From: Chara braunii
Lineage: Eukaryota; Streptophyta; Charophyceae; Charales; Characeae
Direction: 5' to 3'
DNA: 30,076 nucleotides
NCBI GenBank assembly: GCA_003427395.1
Contig: BFEA01000222.1
Location: 842,145-872,220 of the forward strand
Below are positions 10,729 through 20,225 of this stretch, in pieces; the stretch's first letter is position 1; every line of letters begins with the position of its first letter. A model generated the notes under the pieces. The model was not told the DNA's origin and did no database searches. It was given only the letters and a program-made list of their open reading frames with translations. A program made the position numbers and the translations under genes.

Positions 10729-11905
10729 GTGTTTTTTGCAAGTCGCACTAGTGCAGCCTCGTCCGCTCGACAGCGCGCATACGGGAGGAAGTTTAGGCCC
10801 TCGCCGAGGTGAGCGGTGCGCGTGGGGTATTGACGGTGAGGTGCAACCAAGCGCAGCCTAGGTGTGCACGACGTCGCGGACTAGTGGGATGCACGACGTT
10901 CATTCTCAATTTTATTATTCATTTATTTATTTACTTTTATTGTTTTCTAAAGTCCTTAGCTCGGTGATCGATTCCGAGGCCGATGTCGGGATCAACAGGC
11001 CTGGCTCAGTTGCTATGTCGCCGGACAAAGGGGGCGCCGACGAAAATCCTCCATCCTACCCACGTGGAATACGGACCAAAGAGGTCGGCGGGCATGAGAG
11101 TGGTGAGGCTCGTGGCCACGGGTTCCCTTGTCTCCATTTGGAGAGCATCAGTAGCCTGAAAATGAAAGCGGACTGCAATCCGAGGTACGCGAGGGTCGCT
11201 GCGGTGCACCACCCGCCGGCCACAATTGTTGTGAGGGGTTTGAGTGTGAGCGTGCCTGTTGGGATATGTAAGATGGTGAACTATGCCTGAACTGGGCGAG
11301 GCCAGGAGGGGTCACTGGTGAGAGCACAAGGAGGCTGCAGCAGTTTTGGCTGTGCGGCAGGCTGTCCCAGCGATAGGTTAGATGGAACCCGCCTCCACTT
11401 CAACCTTCAAAGTTCCCATCTGCAAATTTGCGGCTACCACTAACATCTGCACCGGGACCCACGCCACCCAGGTTCACATTGAAGGCTTAGCAACAGGCCC
11501 GCGCCCTCCTACCCACTGCAAGCGCTTGCAGCCATCGCCCTTCGGGGCTGATGGAATCGGCAGGATGAGTTGATAAACACTTTTCAGCAAAATTCGTCCG
11601 CCGCAACCAAGTCTGGCTGAAGGGATCAAACTGAGCGCTGCCATGTCTGGGCTAGCGAGCAGTTTGGCAACGACTACGGAGGCAGAAGTTGAGGTAGCGA
11701 ATGCAGGAAAGGGAGAGGGTGGATCTGGCTGGGTCCTCGTACAGGGTGCATGAGGGGGATCGAAGGGCGCAGTGACGGTGGTGACGAAGACGACGAGCCA
11801 AGGCAGCGAATGGAAAAATGAATGAACCTAGGCGTGATACCGCGTCGGGTGCATTCTATGATGAAGATGGCGGATGAGTGAGCAGAGGGCAGAGGAAGAT
11901 ACGTA

Positions 11906-11937
11906 ACTCGCTCGGTCCTTGGCCGAATTGAGCGAGT
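11906..11937. repeat. Stem-loop, copy 1 of a CTCGCTCG pair
   Basis: An 11-bp stem, ACTCGCTCGGT with ATTGAGCGAGT, including two G-T wobble pairs, and a 10-base loop. It resembles the hairpin at 12271-12300, about 365 bases downstream, with similar flanks. Confidence 0.6.
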
Positions 11938-12270
11938 GAAGAAGTGAGTATGGGGTTCTAGCCCCGGGCCAATCTATTGGTAAAGGTAGAATGGCCGGTA
12001 AGTTAGTAGGTTAGGTGATACTAAAGAAAGCTCGTGCGCAGAGATGGCGACAACGAAGATGGAGGGGAAGAAGCGAGGGGGAGAAAGGGCATGCTCTCCC
12101 GTTTCTCCGCGGATTCGGGTAAACGAAGGGTCAACCTTGGGGTTCTCGAGATGGGCGAATACGACAGTGGTGTTAGTTTTGGCATTAGAGTTGCAGAGCA
12201 AGAGTTAGTAGGAAAAGGAGCCGCATGGAGGCATCGGGAAGAAGATATGGCGCGGGCGGGAAGTCGATAT

Positions 12271-12300
12271 CTCGCTCGATTCTAGATGGAATCGGGCGAG
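12271..12300. repeat. Stem-loop, copy 2 of a CTCGCTCG pair
   Basis: A 12-bp stem, CTCGCTCGATTC with GAATCGGGCGAG, containing one T-G wobble, and the 6-base loop TAGATG. The basal pairs match the hairpin at 11906-11937 while the upper stem differs but still pairs. Confidence 0.65.
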
Positions 12301-13960
12301 TGGAGATGCAAACTAGGGGTTTTTTAGGTGCTGCAGATTCATTGGTGGAGTCGGATTTCGGAGTTAGTGGGTCAGTTTTGTGCTGCAGAGGTAAACTGCT
12401 GCGCGGTGGGGAAATTTTATTCCTTGTTAAGTCTCAAATTTTGTTATGAATCTCTCCGCGTCTTAGGGGGAGATTCATTCTCAAATTGGATATTTGGTAA
12501 GCCAGGCAATGGGCACAGGACGGGCTGCACGTGGAATAGAGAGAAGAGGCTAGAGGCAAAGGAGGACTATTGGAGGAGAGAGAACGTATCTGGTGTATGC
12601 GGGCGGGCAGCACTAGTGACAACGTCACGTACGTTAGTATTAAACTCCGATCGGATCCAGGCGCATGAACATAGGTGGGTTAGTAGTGTAGGCTGGGTGT
12701 TGGGCGCCAGACAGTAGGAACGACTTTGGATACAGTGTTGGTGTGACCAAAGAGCGTCTGCTCTTCGCACTTGAGTTCATTGTATTGCTCTTTTCCGGAA
12801 GGTACCTTCGTGCATAGGTGTTCTCAGAAGGTGGAGTAACCTGCGTTATCAGTACGAGTGGAGTTGTTTTGGAGGCCTGCTGCAGTATATCTTATGCTGC
12901 TGGCGCCAGTTGGAGCCGTTGCCACGAAACACAGTGCATGCCGAGCTCTCAGGCTTCCGTTCTCAGTTAGATACGGGTGCTTGGTCTGTTGAACGGAGTT
13001 GCGGCAGAACAACTGAAGGGGTTGCTTATGCTGATCATCCTACCATCCTGCGAACGCCGAGAGGAGAACTGCGGGCCGCATACTTACCAGATTGACATAT
13101 TCGCTGCTTATTTTATTGAATGAGTAGAGGAGCTGGAGGCAGCCATAGGAGTGAATACTTACCTATGGGTTGTGGGCTGTTTACCTCGATTAGAGCGGTA
13201 GAACAGCATGTCAGCCGCAGGGGCATAGGCATGCCTGTTAGCGAATGCGCTACCTATCCTACCAAACGAAATAGCTAATGGGTGAGCCGTGAGAATTGCA
13301 GATATACCTATGGCCAAGTCTGCGGAAGGAGTTAAGCTCATTGATAAAGGATCATTGCTGCGATTTGGAGGGTCGTCGGGAGGTCAACAATTAGCGTTTT
13401 GACTTCAGTTTGGCGGTATTACTGCGTGTTTTGGCCATCATTGCAGGGCCCTCAGGCGCATGAAGGTATCAAGGCCCTCTCCTGAGAGTTGAGTTTGCTC
13501 CCTTCTTGTATCTCGAGCATCTCAAACCCCTTATTCTGCCCTTCTTACTCTAAGTCTAATCTTGTTCTGAGAGGAAGGCGGCAGGTGGGATTGCAACCCG
13601 TAGGACCGCAACAAGACTCTGTGGGGAGTCAGCCCACCGATTGCGGGAACTCTGTCGGAGTTCAAGAGGAGTTTTGGAGGCAGGGAATTGAAAGGTAATC
13701 ATTGACTTTCCCCCTATAAACCCAGTTATAACCCCTATTTGTACATCTTTCTACAGTTTGACTGAGTATATTGCATGCATCCCATATTGTTTTTGAGTTT
13801 GACTTTCATAATATAACTCATATTTAAGTAAAGGAAGGCATGCGCAAGCTCAGTTTCAGTTTTGTTGTTTGACTGAAAGCAGATTGTGAAAAAAGATTGC
13901 ATCTGGGGGAAAGATGGGAGGAAGGTTGTATTGCATGCGTTTGACTGGGTCAACCAAAGG

Positions 13961-14698
13961 CTGGGAGAGTCTCCATAAGATTGGGAGGCCCAGTGCTATG
14001 TTTATTTCTGATTGCTTGAAGGACCAGACAAGTTCCCATAAGATTGGGTGGTCTGGTTGCTTTGACTTGCGAGGGCTGCCTCTGTTTGACTTTCAGGGAC
14101 CAAGCATTTTTCCATAAGATTTGATGGTTTGGTTGCCTTGTCTTCTTTGGGTTTTCTTATGTTTGAGTAGTTTCTGAAAGAGAGTTGGGCATGTTCTATA
14201 AAACTGGATGGCCTTGACTCTCTCTTGTTTTATTCTGAGGGTCCGTGAGGGGGAATTCAGGCCAAGGACTGGACAGGTTCCCATAAGATTGGGTAGTCTG
14301 GTTTGGAGCCACGCACATGCTGGAAACCAAAAGGTTATAACTTGGCTATATTTTATTACTATCATACTTATGAACAGGCTAGTCAGACATTTTTCCATAA
14401 GATTGGAAGGTCAGACTATAGCATATCATCTAACTGAAGAAAGTATGAATTAAAAATAAAATTGTGGTAAGAAGGGACAGGTTGAATCTTGAACTAAGAT
14501 GACCGGTGCAGTCATATGTTACCTTAAAAGACAAAGTGCAAACAATTATATATAACTTGGATATTTAAATGGTCCAGGGCGACTAGGCTGGCTAACCTAG
14601 TCATGTGCTCAAAGAAAAGAAAAGTTATAAGTACCCTGTGTTTGTGTATATTCTATGATTGAGCTAGATAGGTTCCCATAAGATTGGGTGGTCTAGCT
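13961..14698 (+). repeat. Array of seven hairpins with conserved TAAGAT loop
   Basis: Seven units share the core CCATAAGATTGG or a close variant. Outer stems (left arm/right arm): 13961 CTGGG/CCCAG; 14023 ACCAGAC/GTCTGGT; 14099 ACCAAGC/GTTTGGT; 14182 GAGTTGGG/CTTGACTC; 14268 ACTGGAC/GTCTGGT; 14380 TAGTCAGAC/GTCAGACTA (one mismatch); 14662 AGCTAGA/TCTAGCT. An inner stem CCCA/TGGG, or TTCCA/TGGAA in unit 6, closes the hexaloop TAAGAT. Unit 3 has a poor inner stem and unit 4 a diverged loop. Spacing grows from 62 to 282 bases. Stem sequences differ while pairing is kept, with wobble pairs, which points to a selected RNA (or cruciform) structure. A further hairpin, GACTAGG/CCTAGTC with an unrelated loop, lies at 14581-14602. 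No coding sequence overlaps convincingly. Confidence 0.75.
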
Positions 14699-14982
14699 TT
14701 GTGCCTTAATGTAAGTTGGGTATAAAGGGATAAATCATTGAAAGACTATGAACTATTGTTTGACAAGGTTGACTTTGGGCTGGTGAGAGTACTTACCATT
14801 ATGGTTTGGCCTTGCATGTGGCTGTGTGAGATTACTACTTAGTCTTAGCTTCAGTTTGACAGGTAGTTGTTTTAAATGCTCGCCACGTGCTAGAGCTATA
14901 GGAGTTAGTTTCAATTCCTACATTTTCTGGGCTAAGTTTTTTTAACTTAGGTCAAATTCTGCATTTTCTGGGATCTTTTGTT

Positions 14983-15310
14983 ATACTTGGTTTTGTATAA
15001 ATTTTGGTAAGTTACTTTCTTTACGTGAAGCACTGTCGAAATTTCTGCAAATCCAAAGAGTTGGTCAAAATTTGACTCTTTAAAGTCCAACTTGTCTAAG
15101 TTTCATATCTGACTTAGTATCAATCTGAGAATTCTTCATTTCTAAAGGGAGTGCTGCCCAAACTTCTGCTAATTCAAAGAGTTAGACAAAATTTGACTTT
15201 GGAAAGTTGAAAATTATTTCTAGTATAAATTATGAGAAGACACTTTTCCTGCGGGACGCGCTTCCGAAATTTTCTTAGTTTAAAAGGGCTAGATTATATT
15301 TCGACAGGTG
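14983..15310. repeat. Three degenerate tandem repeats of about 110-120 bp
   Basis: Each unit contains a GCACTGTCGAAATTTCTGC-like block: 15030 (GCACTGTCGAAATTT), 15152 (GTGCTGCCCAAACTT) and about 15259 (GCGCTTCCGAAATTT). Units 1 and 2 then share CAAAGAGTT and CAAAATTTGACT. In unit 1, CAAAGAG pairs with CTCTTT around an inner TCAAA/TTTGA. In unit 2, CAAAG pairs with CTTTG instead. A shorter pair of CATTTTCTGGG blocks precedes them at about 14922 and 14962. Confidence 0.6.
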
Positions 15311-15536
15311 ACGATTTTGGTGATCCACTTTGTATGGGGGAGATTCTGTTGTAGGTCTACCGTTCTTTGGGCATTGGCTTGGAGGTAGACGTAGACTTAG
15401 TTATCAGAAATATTTTGAGTGAGAAACGCGATATGGGGATTTATTCTCCATACACTCATATGCTTAGTTTGGGAATCGACTTGTCTTGTGTTACAGGTCC
15501 TCTTGATTCAGTTTGATCTTACGAGGATCATCTTCG

Positions 15537-16285
15537 GTTATCACTGATAACAGGTCGGTTGGTTGATCGCCGACTTGTCGGCTCACGACACAACTTTGTG
15601 CCTACCTGTACCTCAGCTTGATACCTTAGCCTTGAGATTTGATATGTCGCTTTGAGGGTTTTAACCGAACTCCTTTTAATGACCATTACAAAGAACTTAT
15701 GAGATTTATGGAAAGTTTGACTACGACTGGGGCTTGAGTGTGTAAGGCGTGGTGTGAGTTACAAGGGGATAGTAAAGTTGACCATATTGGTGTATGGCAA
15801 TGTGACGTTTCTCTGTGTGTGTTTTATACAGGTTAGTGTCTTGGAGCCTGTGTACGAGCCTTACTTTGAAGGCAGTGAAAATGACAACCATGTGTCGCAC
15901 GATCTGCATACCTGATGGGTTTATCTTTCCGTTTTTGGATTTATCTCGAGTTCTGATTTAATATGGATATCGGAATGCCTGCTTATTTACTGATTGATTT
16001 TGCCTATTAATTTTTATAGTTGGACGTTGTAGTCCGTGACAGCCATCAAAGTCAAACCCCTTGATTTCTCTCCAAGCCCTGGATGATGGAGCTGGTCTCC
16101 AGGGCGATAAGAGACGATTGCTACCACAGGTACGAACCTGTGTACCACCAACTCTCCGCAGGGTGCAAAAAAGGGTGTGGTTCTTAACCGCACTTGGCGG
16201 TTGTCTAACGTCCAGAAATTAACCCCTCAAGGCGCGTGTCAGCCGACACTTGAGTATCGAATGCGACCCTCGAGATTAATGAGGG
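15537..16285. repeat. Cluster of short perfect stem-loops
   Basis: GTTATC/GATAAC, loop 3 (15537-15551). GCCGAC/GTCGGC, loop 2 (15569-15582). GCCCTGGA/TCCAGGGC, loop 14 (16076-16105). CACAGGT/ACCTGTG, loop ACGA (16125-16142). AACCGC/GCGGTT, loop ACTTG (16186-16202). CTCAA plus GTGTC pairing GACAC plus TTGAG with a 5-base bulge (16226-16254). CCCTC/GAGGG, loop 9 (16267-16285). Some are expected by chance, but five fall within 210 bases at 16076-16285. No protein-coding explanation is seen. Confidence 0.55.
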
Positions 16286-16804
16286 ACCGCTTGATTATTG
16301 GCACTACATAGTACACCATCATTACGACTGCTTGCATATTCATACATTGCTAATTGATATGGGAAGACCCTGCGTCCGCGCGGTTTTATACTAAGTCTCG
16401 CGCGCGTCGCCTATCCGATTTCCACATCGAAAAGTTATGGGATGGCTACTGAAGGGACTATGATTGTGTGTGTTGTTTGTTTGTGTCGTTGTGTGTGTAC
16501 GTGTGTGTCTTAATTTTTACGTCTTTAGAGTGGTGTGCGCGTGGTGTGCGGGAAGCGTCCTAATCGACCGACGACGGGTCGCGCTTGGGACCTCAGCCCC
16601 CCAAGGCGTCGGTTCACGTGCGGGTCTAATAGAGATGTGAAATCGCACCTACCCCCTATGCTACAGCGAACGAGAAACGCCCTCGGCTGGTCCACCTCTG
16701 CCATCGCAGCTGATTAGCTTTCGTACTGTGGACTGGTAGCTCGGCGGGGATACGCCCACCGAAGGGAGGTGACAACTCCCGTAAGGTGGGGGTAAGTCGT
16801 GCCT
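16286..16804. other. Non-coding end of the nested insert up to the gap
   Basis: No recognisable gene. It contains a GT-rich stretch at about 16466-16510 and ends in a purine-rich tract (16781-16796), which may be a polypurine tract. Confidence 0.4.
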
Positions 16805-17502
16805 NNNNNNNNNNNNNNNNNNNNNNNNNNNNNNNNNNNNNNNNNNNNNNNNNNNNNNNNNNNNNNNNNNNNNNNNNNNNNNNNNNNNNNNNNNNNNNNN
16901 NNNNNNNNNNNNNNNNNNNNNNNNNNNNNNNNNNNNNNNNNNNNNNNNNNNNNNNNNNNNNNNNNNNNNNNNNNNNNNNNNNNNNNNNNNNNNNNNNNNN
17001 NNNNNNNNNNNNNNNNNNNNNNNNNNNNNNNNNNNNNNNNNNNNNNNNNNNNNNNNNNNNNNNNNNNNNNNNNNNNNNNNNNNNNNNNNNNNNNNNNNNN
17101 NNNNNNNNNNNNNNNNNNNNNNNNNNNNNNNNNNNNNNNNNNNNNNNNNNNNNNNNNNNNNNNNNNNNNNNNNNNNNNNNNNNNNNNNNNNNNNNNNNNN
17201 NNNNNNNNNNNNNNNNNNNNNNNNNNNNNNNNNNNNNNNNNNNNNNNNNNNNNNNNNNNNNNNNNNNNNNNNNNNNNNNNNNNNNNNNNNNNNNNNNNNN
17301 NNNNNNNNNNNNNNNNNNNNNNNNNNNNNNNNNNNNNNNNNNNNNNNNNNNNNNNNNNNNNNNNNNNNNNNNNNNNNNNNNNNNNNNNNNNNNNNNNNNN
17401 NNNNNNNNNNNNNNNNNNNNNNNNNNNNNNNNNNNNNNNNNNNNNNNNNNNNNNNNNNNNNNNNNNNNNNNNNNNNNNNNNNNNNNNNNNNNNNNNNNNN
17501 NN
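16805..17502. other. Assembly gap (698 N)
   Basis: Unresolved bases. Gap length may be an estimate. It is bounded on the left by the proposed start of a second LTR and on the right by a long TC microsatellite, both hard to assemble. It may also contain the LTR middle section present in the 5' LTR at about 26690-27090 and missing here. Confidence 0.95.

Positions 17503-17588
<86 letters not shown>
17503..17588. repeat. (TC)n microsatellite, about 43 units
   Basis: Pure TC repeat at the edge of the gap. The 5' LTR has shorter TC runs at the same place (about 27090-27104 and 27152-27170). This is therefore an expanded or variable microsatellite within the LTR, reading as GA on the element's sense strand. 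Confidence 0.9.
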
Positions 17589-17590
<2 letters not shown>

Positions 17591-18546
17591 CAGCATCTCG
17601 ATGCGGGCAGTCCGCCGCCTCGCACCCACACAGAGTTGTCACCCCGCTTAGTCCGAGTATGCAAGCCAGGTTTGCTTGTGCGCCACCGTCCGTCGCAGCC
17701 CCACGTCAACCCCGCATACCCAGCACCAGCCCGTCGGATCGCCCAACTCTCTACTCACCTTCCAACTCTTGCTCGTTAGCCGATCCTCTCGACCGTGCTA
17801 ACTCCAAAAATTCATCGAGAGTGAGTTAATCGCGTTTGCGAAATTTATAGCATGCATGCTTGCGCGAGATACCCGGGATTGTGCCCGAGTGGGAAAGAAG
17901 GAGGAGGAAGGAAGTGCCTATGACTGCATGGCCAAGCCGCGGTGTGGGGGACGTAGCCACACTCCACACATCGATCCGGTCATGCAATCGTTCAGGCCAA
18001 TGGGATTGGGGAAGTATGCGCTCGCAGGGGCGCCAAAAAAGATATCAATAACGAGAGGATTATAGTTACAATCACGCCCGCCAAAACAAGAATTACAGTT
18101 ACACGTAAGATTAAGGCGGGGAAAAGTCAGAGCACAGATCTTGACGCGGCAAAGTGTGCGCAAGCAAGAAGCGTCGTGCAACAAAATTGCGGTGTACCTA
18201 AATTCCTTGCCTAAATCCTAATTACAAAAAGAAATTTCGAGAGAAGACAATTCCGAGAGCCTGTGGGGGCTCGACATCAGTAGAGAATTCAGAAAAGATT
18301 TTCCCCCGCGACGATCGTGCCAAAATTCCCACTTCTCACAACAGAACAAGAAAGAAGCTATGGCGACAGTTATCCTTCGCGCTCGTTGAGGCGCGATCAA
18401 CCACCAACCGTCGTGGGACCATACCCGCCTCAATTCCAAAACAAAAAAAGCAACGGCACCCATGCAATCCAACGGGCCCTCCCAATTCAACCCCCGAAGT
18501 AGCCTTGCACAGGAAATTGTGCGGTTGCAGAAAACAGTTCGTCACA
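17589..18546 (-). repeat. 3' LTR of the Ty3 element, part B (U3 side)
   Basis: Direct repeat of 27351-28317 with scattered substitutions and small indels. On the minus strand it starts TGTGACGAAC at 18546, matching the 5' LTR start at 28317/28318. Short frames found in both copies reflect LTR identity, not genes. Confidence 0.85.
17843..17850 (-). promoter_or_regulatory. TATA-like box in 3' LTR
   Basis: The minus strand reads CTATAAAT, conserved with 27611-27618 in the 5' LTR and about 700 bases from the LTR start. It is a plausible core promoter of the Ty3 element. Confidence 0.4.
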
Positions 18547-19190
18547 TATGTGACGCCCAGGGGGTTCCAGTCTTGAGCAAGCTCCTGCTTGCTCTCTCAT
18601 CATCCATCGATCTCGCAAGAAACACCGACGATTGACGTGGAGCTGACACGTGCCACTTACCGTGAGATTGGAGTGTGGAAGTCATCCAGGTCGCATTCGC
18701 GAGCTCCGAACCTAGAGGTTACTGGGGAAGGGTAATCTAATGACGGGCGGGGAAGGAGGAGGGTGAGCTTATGGGAGAGGTGGCAGAAAGCGACGCCGCT
18801 CTCGATCCCTCGTGGGGAGTCGAATGTAGTGGACGGTGCGGTTGATGCGGGGGAAACGATGGTCTTGATGGGGGAGCGAGGCGAGGTAATCGGGATAGAG
18901 GGTGCAAAGGGTGCGGGGGATCGTGGCGCGAAAACTCTCATTATCTTCACACGCGGGGATAGTGCCCGCGATTATGCAATAAGACGTCTACGTTGTTGTA
19001 TTCATGCCACGCCATGCTGAAGAGAAGGACGTGGAGGGGAAAGGAAGTTACGAGGGAGCGAGTGGTGGCGTGCGGGAAGACGGTGGCGATAAGACGGGTG
19101 GAATAAAGTTGATGGAAGATTGAAGGCGGGAAGGGGTGCCAGTTGGAAGGAAACGGGGGACGGCCTGCGAGCTGATGGACGGTGAGGAGA
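18547..19190. other. Ty3 internal end, no gene seen; second LTR-like terminus
   Basis: A polypurine tract should precede the 3' LTR here, but none is visible. Instead, 18540-18555 reads CGTCACATATGTGACG, a perfect palindrome. On the minus strand a GGGCGTCACA end, like the LTR's own 3' end, sits two bases (TA) before the LTR start. The rest is G-rich with no recognisable frame, and may be the 3' untranslated end of the extra ORF transcript. Confidence 0.45.
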
Positions 19191-19590
19191 TCAAGGGGAC
19201 GACGAGATAAAAACCGGGGACGAAGCCCGAGCGCCCGCATCTCCACGTATGTGAATGGTGGGCCGTGGTGGAGAGGATTGAGTCGGTGAAGAACTTCTAC
19301 GACGTTTGCTTCTTGATCCCTCCGCGGTGGTGACGCCATGTCCCCCAGGTTCCTCCTGCGGCGGCTCTAGATTGCGAGCCAAATCGCCTTGTAACAGCTG
19401 CGCTGCTGGTCCATCCGATTCCTCTACTGACCGCTTTCCTTCTGCCCTCTCTCGCCTCTTCTCTGCTGCGGCTTCGTTCTCTTCCTTGCTCTGCTCGCTA
19501 GGGCTACCTGATTCGTCCGACCCACTTCCTCCCGACTCAGCTTCCTCCGAGGCGTTATAGTCGGGGTCGTGAGATTCGGCCTCTAAGCTC

Positions 19591-19621
<31 letters not shown>

Positions 19622-20225
19622 TTTTGCTCGCCTCCCCTCTCTCTTCTCCTCTTCGAATGATTGGATCCCACAAGGTGAGATCAGTCACGTCGATGACCAG
19701 GTAGTGGCCCGAGGAGGGGTAGTAGCAATTGTCCCCGTCAATCTCCGTGCATGTCGACCACAGCAGATGCGGCGCCAAGGTACGGGTGAGCGTGGCCGGT
19801 GTGGGCCGCTTGTCGCAGCGCGAAAGGACGTCCAGAGGCAGGTCGTCCAAGAGTTGGGCCAGGAATACCAGGACTTCACTCGTGATCGGCTCGAGATGGT
19901 CGACCCTCACCTTCCCGAACAGGATCCCCAACAGCTCCCCCTCCGTATTTGTTCTCCATGCTTGGACTTTCAGCAGCTCCACCTCGTCGTCGGGGACTTT
20001 GCCTTCTTCGTCCTTGTTGGCCAGCTCGGCCCAATGGAACACCACCTCGAGAAGACAGAAGCTGAGGGCGATGTACGCGCTCCACCACTCCCTCCTCTTG
20101 CCGGCTTCAAGGATCGGCATGTCCAACTGCCTGACCCGAAAAGACAGAGGGGCGTCAGTAGCAGACTTCCAGAAGGTGGGAAGGTCGGAGGGAAGCCCAA
20201 AAGTCGAGAGGCGATGCCGATTCAT
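19191..20225 (-). CDS. Extra 344-codon ORF downstream of integrase, unknown
   Basis: This is the longest open frame in the window apart from frames through the gap, with ATG at 20223-20225 and stop at 19191. It lies between integrase and the 3' LTR on the element's sense strand, the position where some Ty3 elements carry an additional or envelope-like gene. Residues 1-205 look globular, with Trp- and Leu-rich segments such as WWSAYIALSFCLLEVVFHW and YLVIDVTDLTLWDPIIRR. Residues 210-290 are highly acidic (Glu/Ser runs). A basic KRRRSSSP stretch near residue 318 could act in nuclear or RNA binding. I see no clear signal peptide, and the single hydrophobic stretch is too weak to call a membrane segment. 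I do not recognise the family. It is the only element frame left intact here, in contrast to the broken pol. Confidence 0.6.

Larger units (their letters stand above)
10729..13750. other. Non-coding part of the nested insert
   Basis: GC-rich to about 12700, then more mixed. Short frames exist, but none shows a recognisable domain, composition bias or repeat support. Small stem-loops occur, for example GTGGG/CCCAC at 13621-13637 and GAACTC/GAGTTC with a 5-base loop at 13647-13663. If the insert is an LTR element, its 5' LTR should occupy the first part, but I could not find the LTR end or a primer site. Confidence 0.4.
10695..16804 (+). mobile_element. Putative large non-coding LTR-retrotransposon derivative
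   Basis: About 6.1 kb inserted in the Ty3 3' LTR, absent from the 5' LTR, and without any recognisable gag or pol. The left edge starts TGTCGTGCC (10695-10703). At the right edge, a purine-rich tract at 16781-16796 (TAAGGTGGGGGTAAG) is followed by GTCGTGCC (16796-16803) and then the gap. That is the order polypurine tract then LTR start. If correct, the 3' LTR of this element lies in the unresolved 16805-17502. I found no primer-binding site, so the class is inferred. The interior is rich in stem-loops and degenerate repeats listed separately. Confidence 0.4.

Noticed and set aside
10701-10752. Helitron 3' end (hairpin then CTAGT)
   Set aside because: The CTAGT lies about 19 bases after the hairpin, longer than usual. 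No Helitron 5' end or helicase is seen.
10862-11290. 142-codon + strand frame
   Set aside because: No recognisable motif, GC-rich surroundings where open frames arise easily, and no second copy to support it.
13961-14698. CRISPR-like array
   Set aside because: Units are irregularly spaced, the shared part is only about 12 bases, each unit is a hairpin, and the setting is eukaryotic retroelement DNA.
16656-17829. Long open frames across the gap with Arg-Glu or Ser-Leu runs
   Set aside because: They consist of N and a TC/GA microsatellite, so translation is meaningless.
17918-18184. Cys-rich 88-codon minus frame, also at 27686-27955
   Set aside because: Similarity between the two follows from their being LTR copies; no start context, domain or other support.
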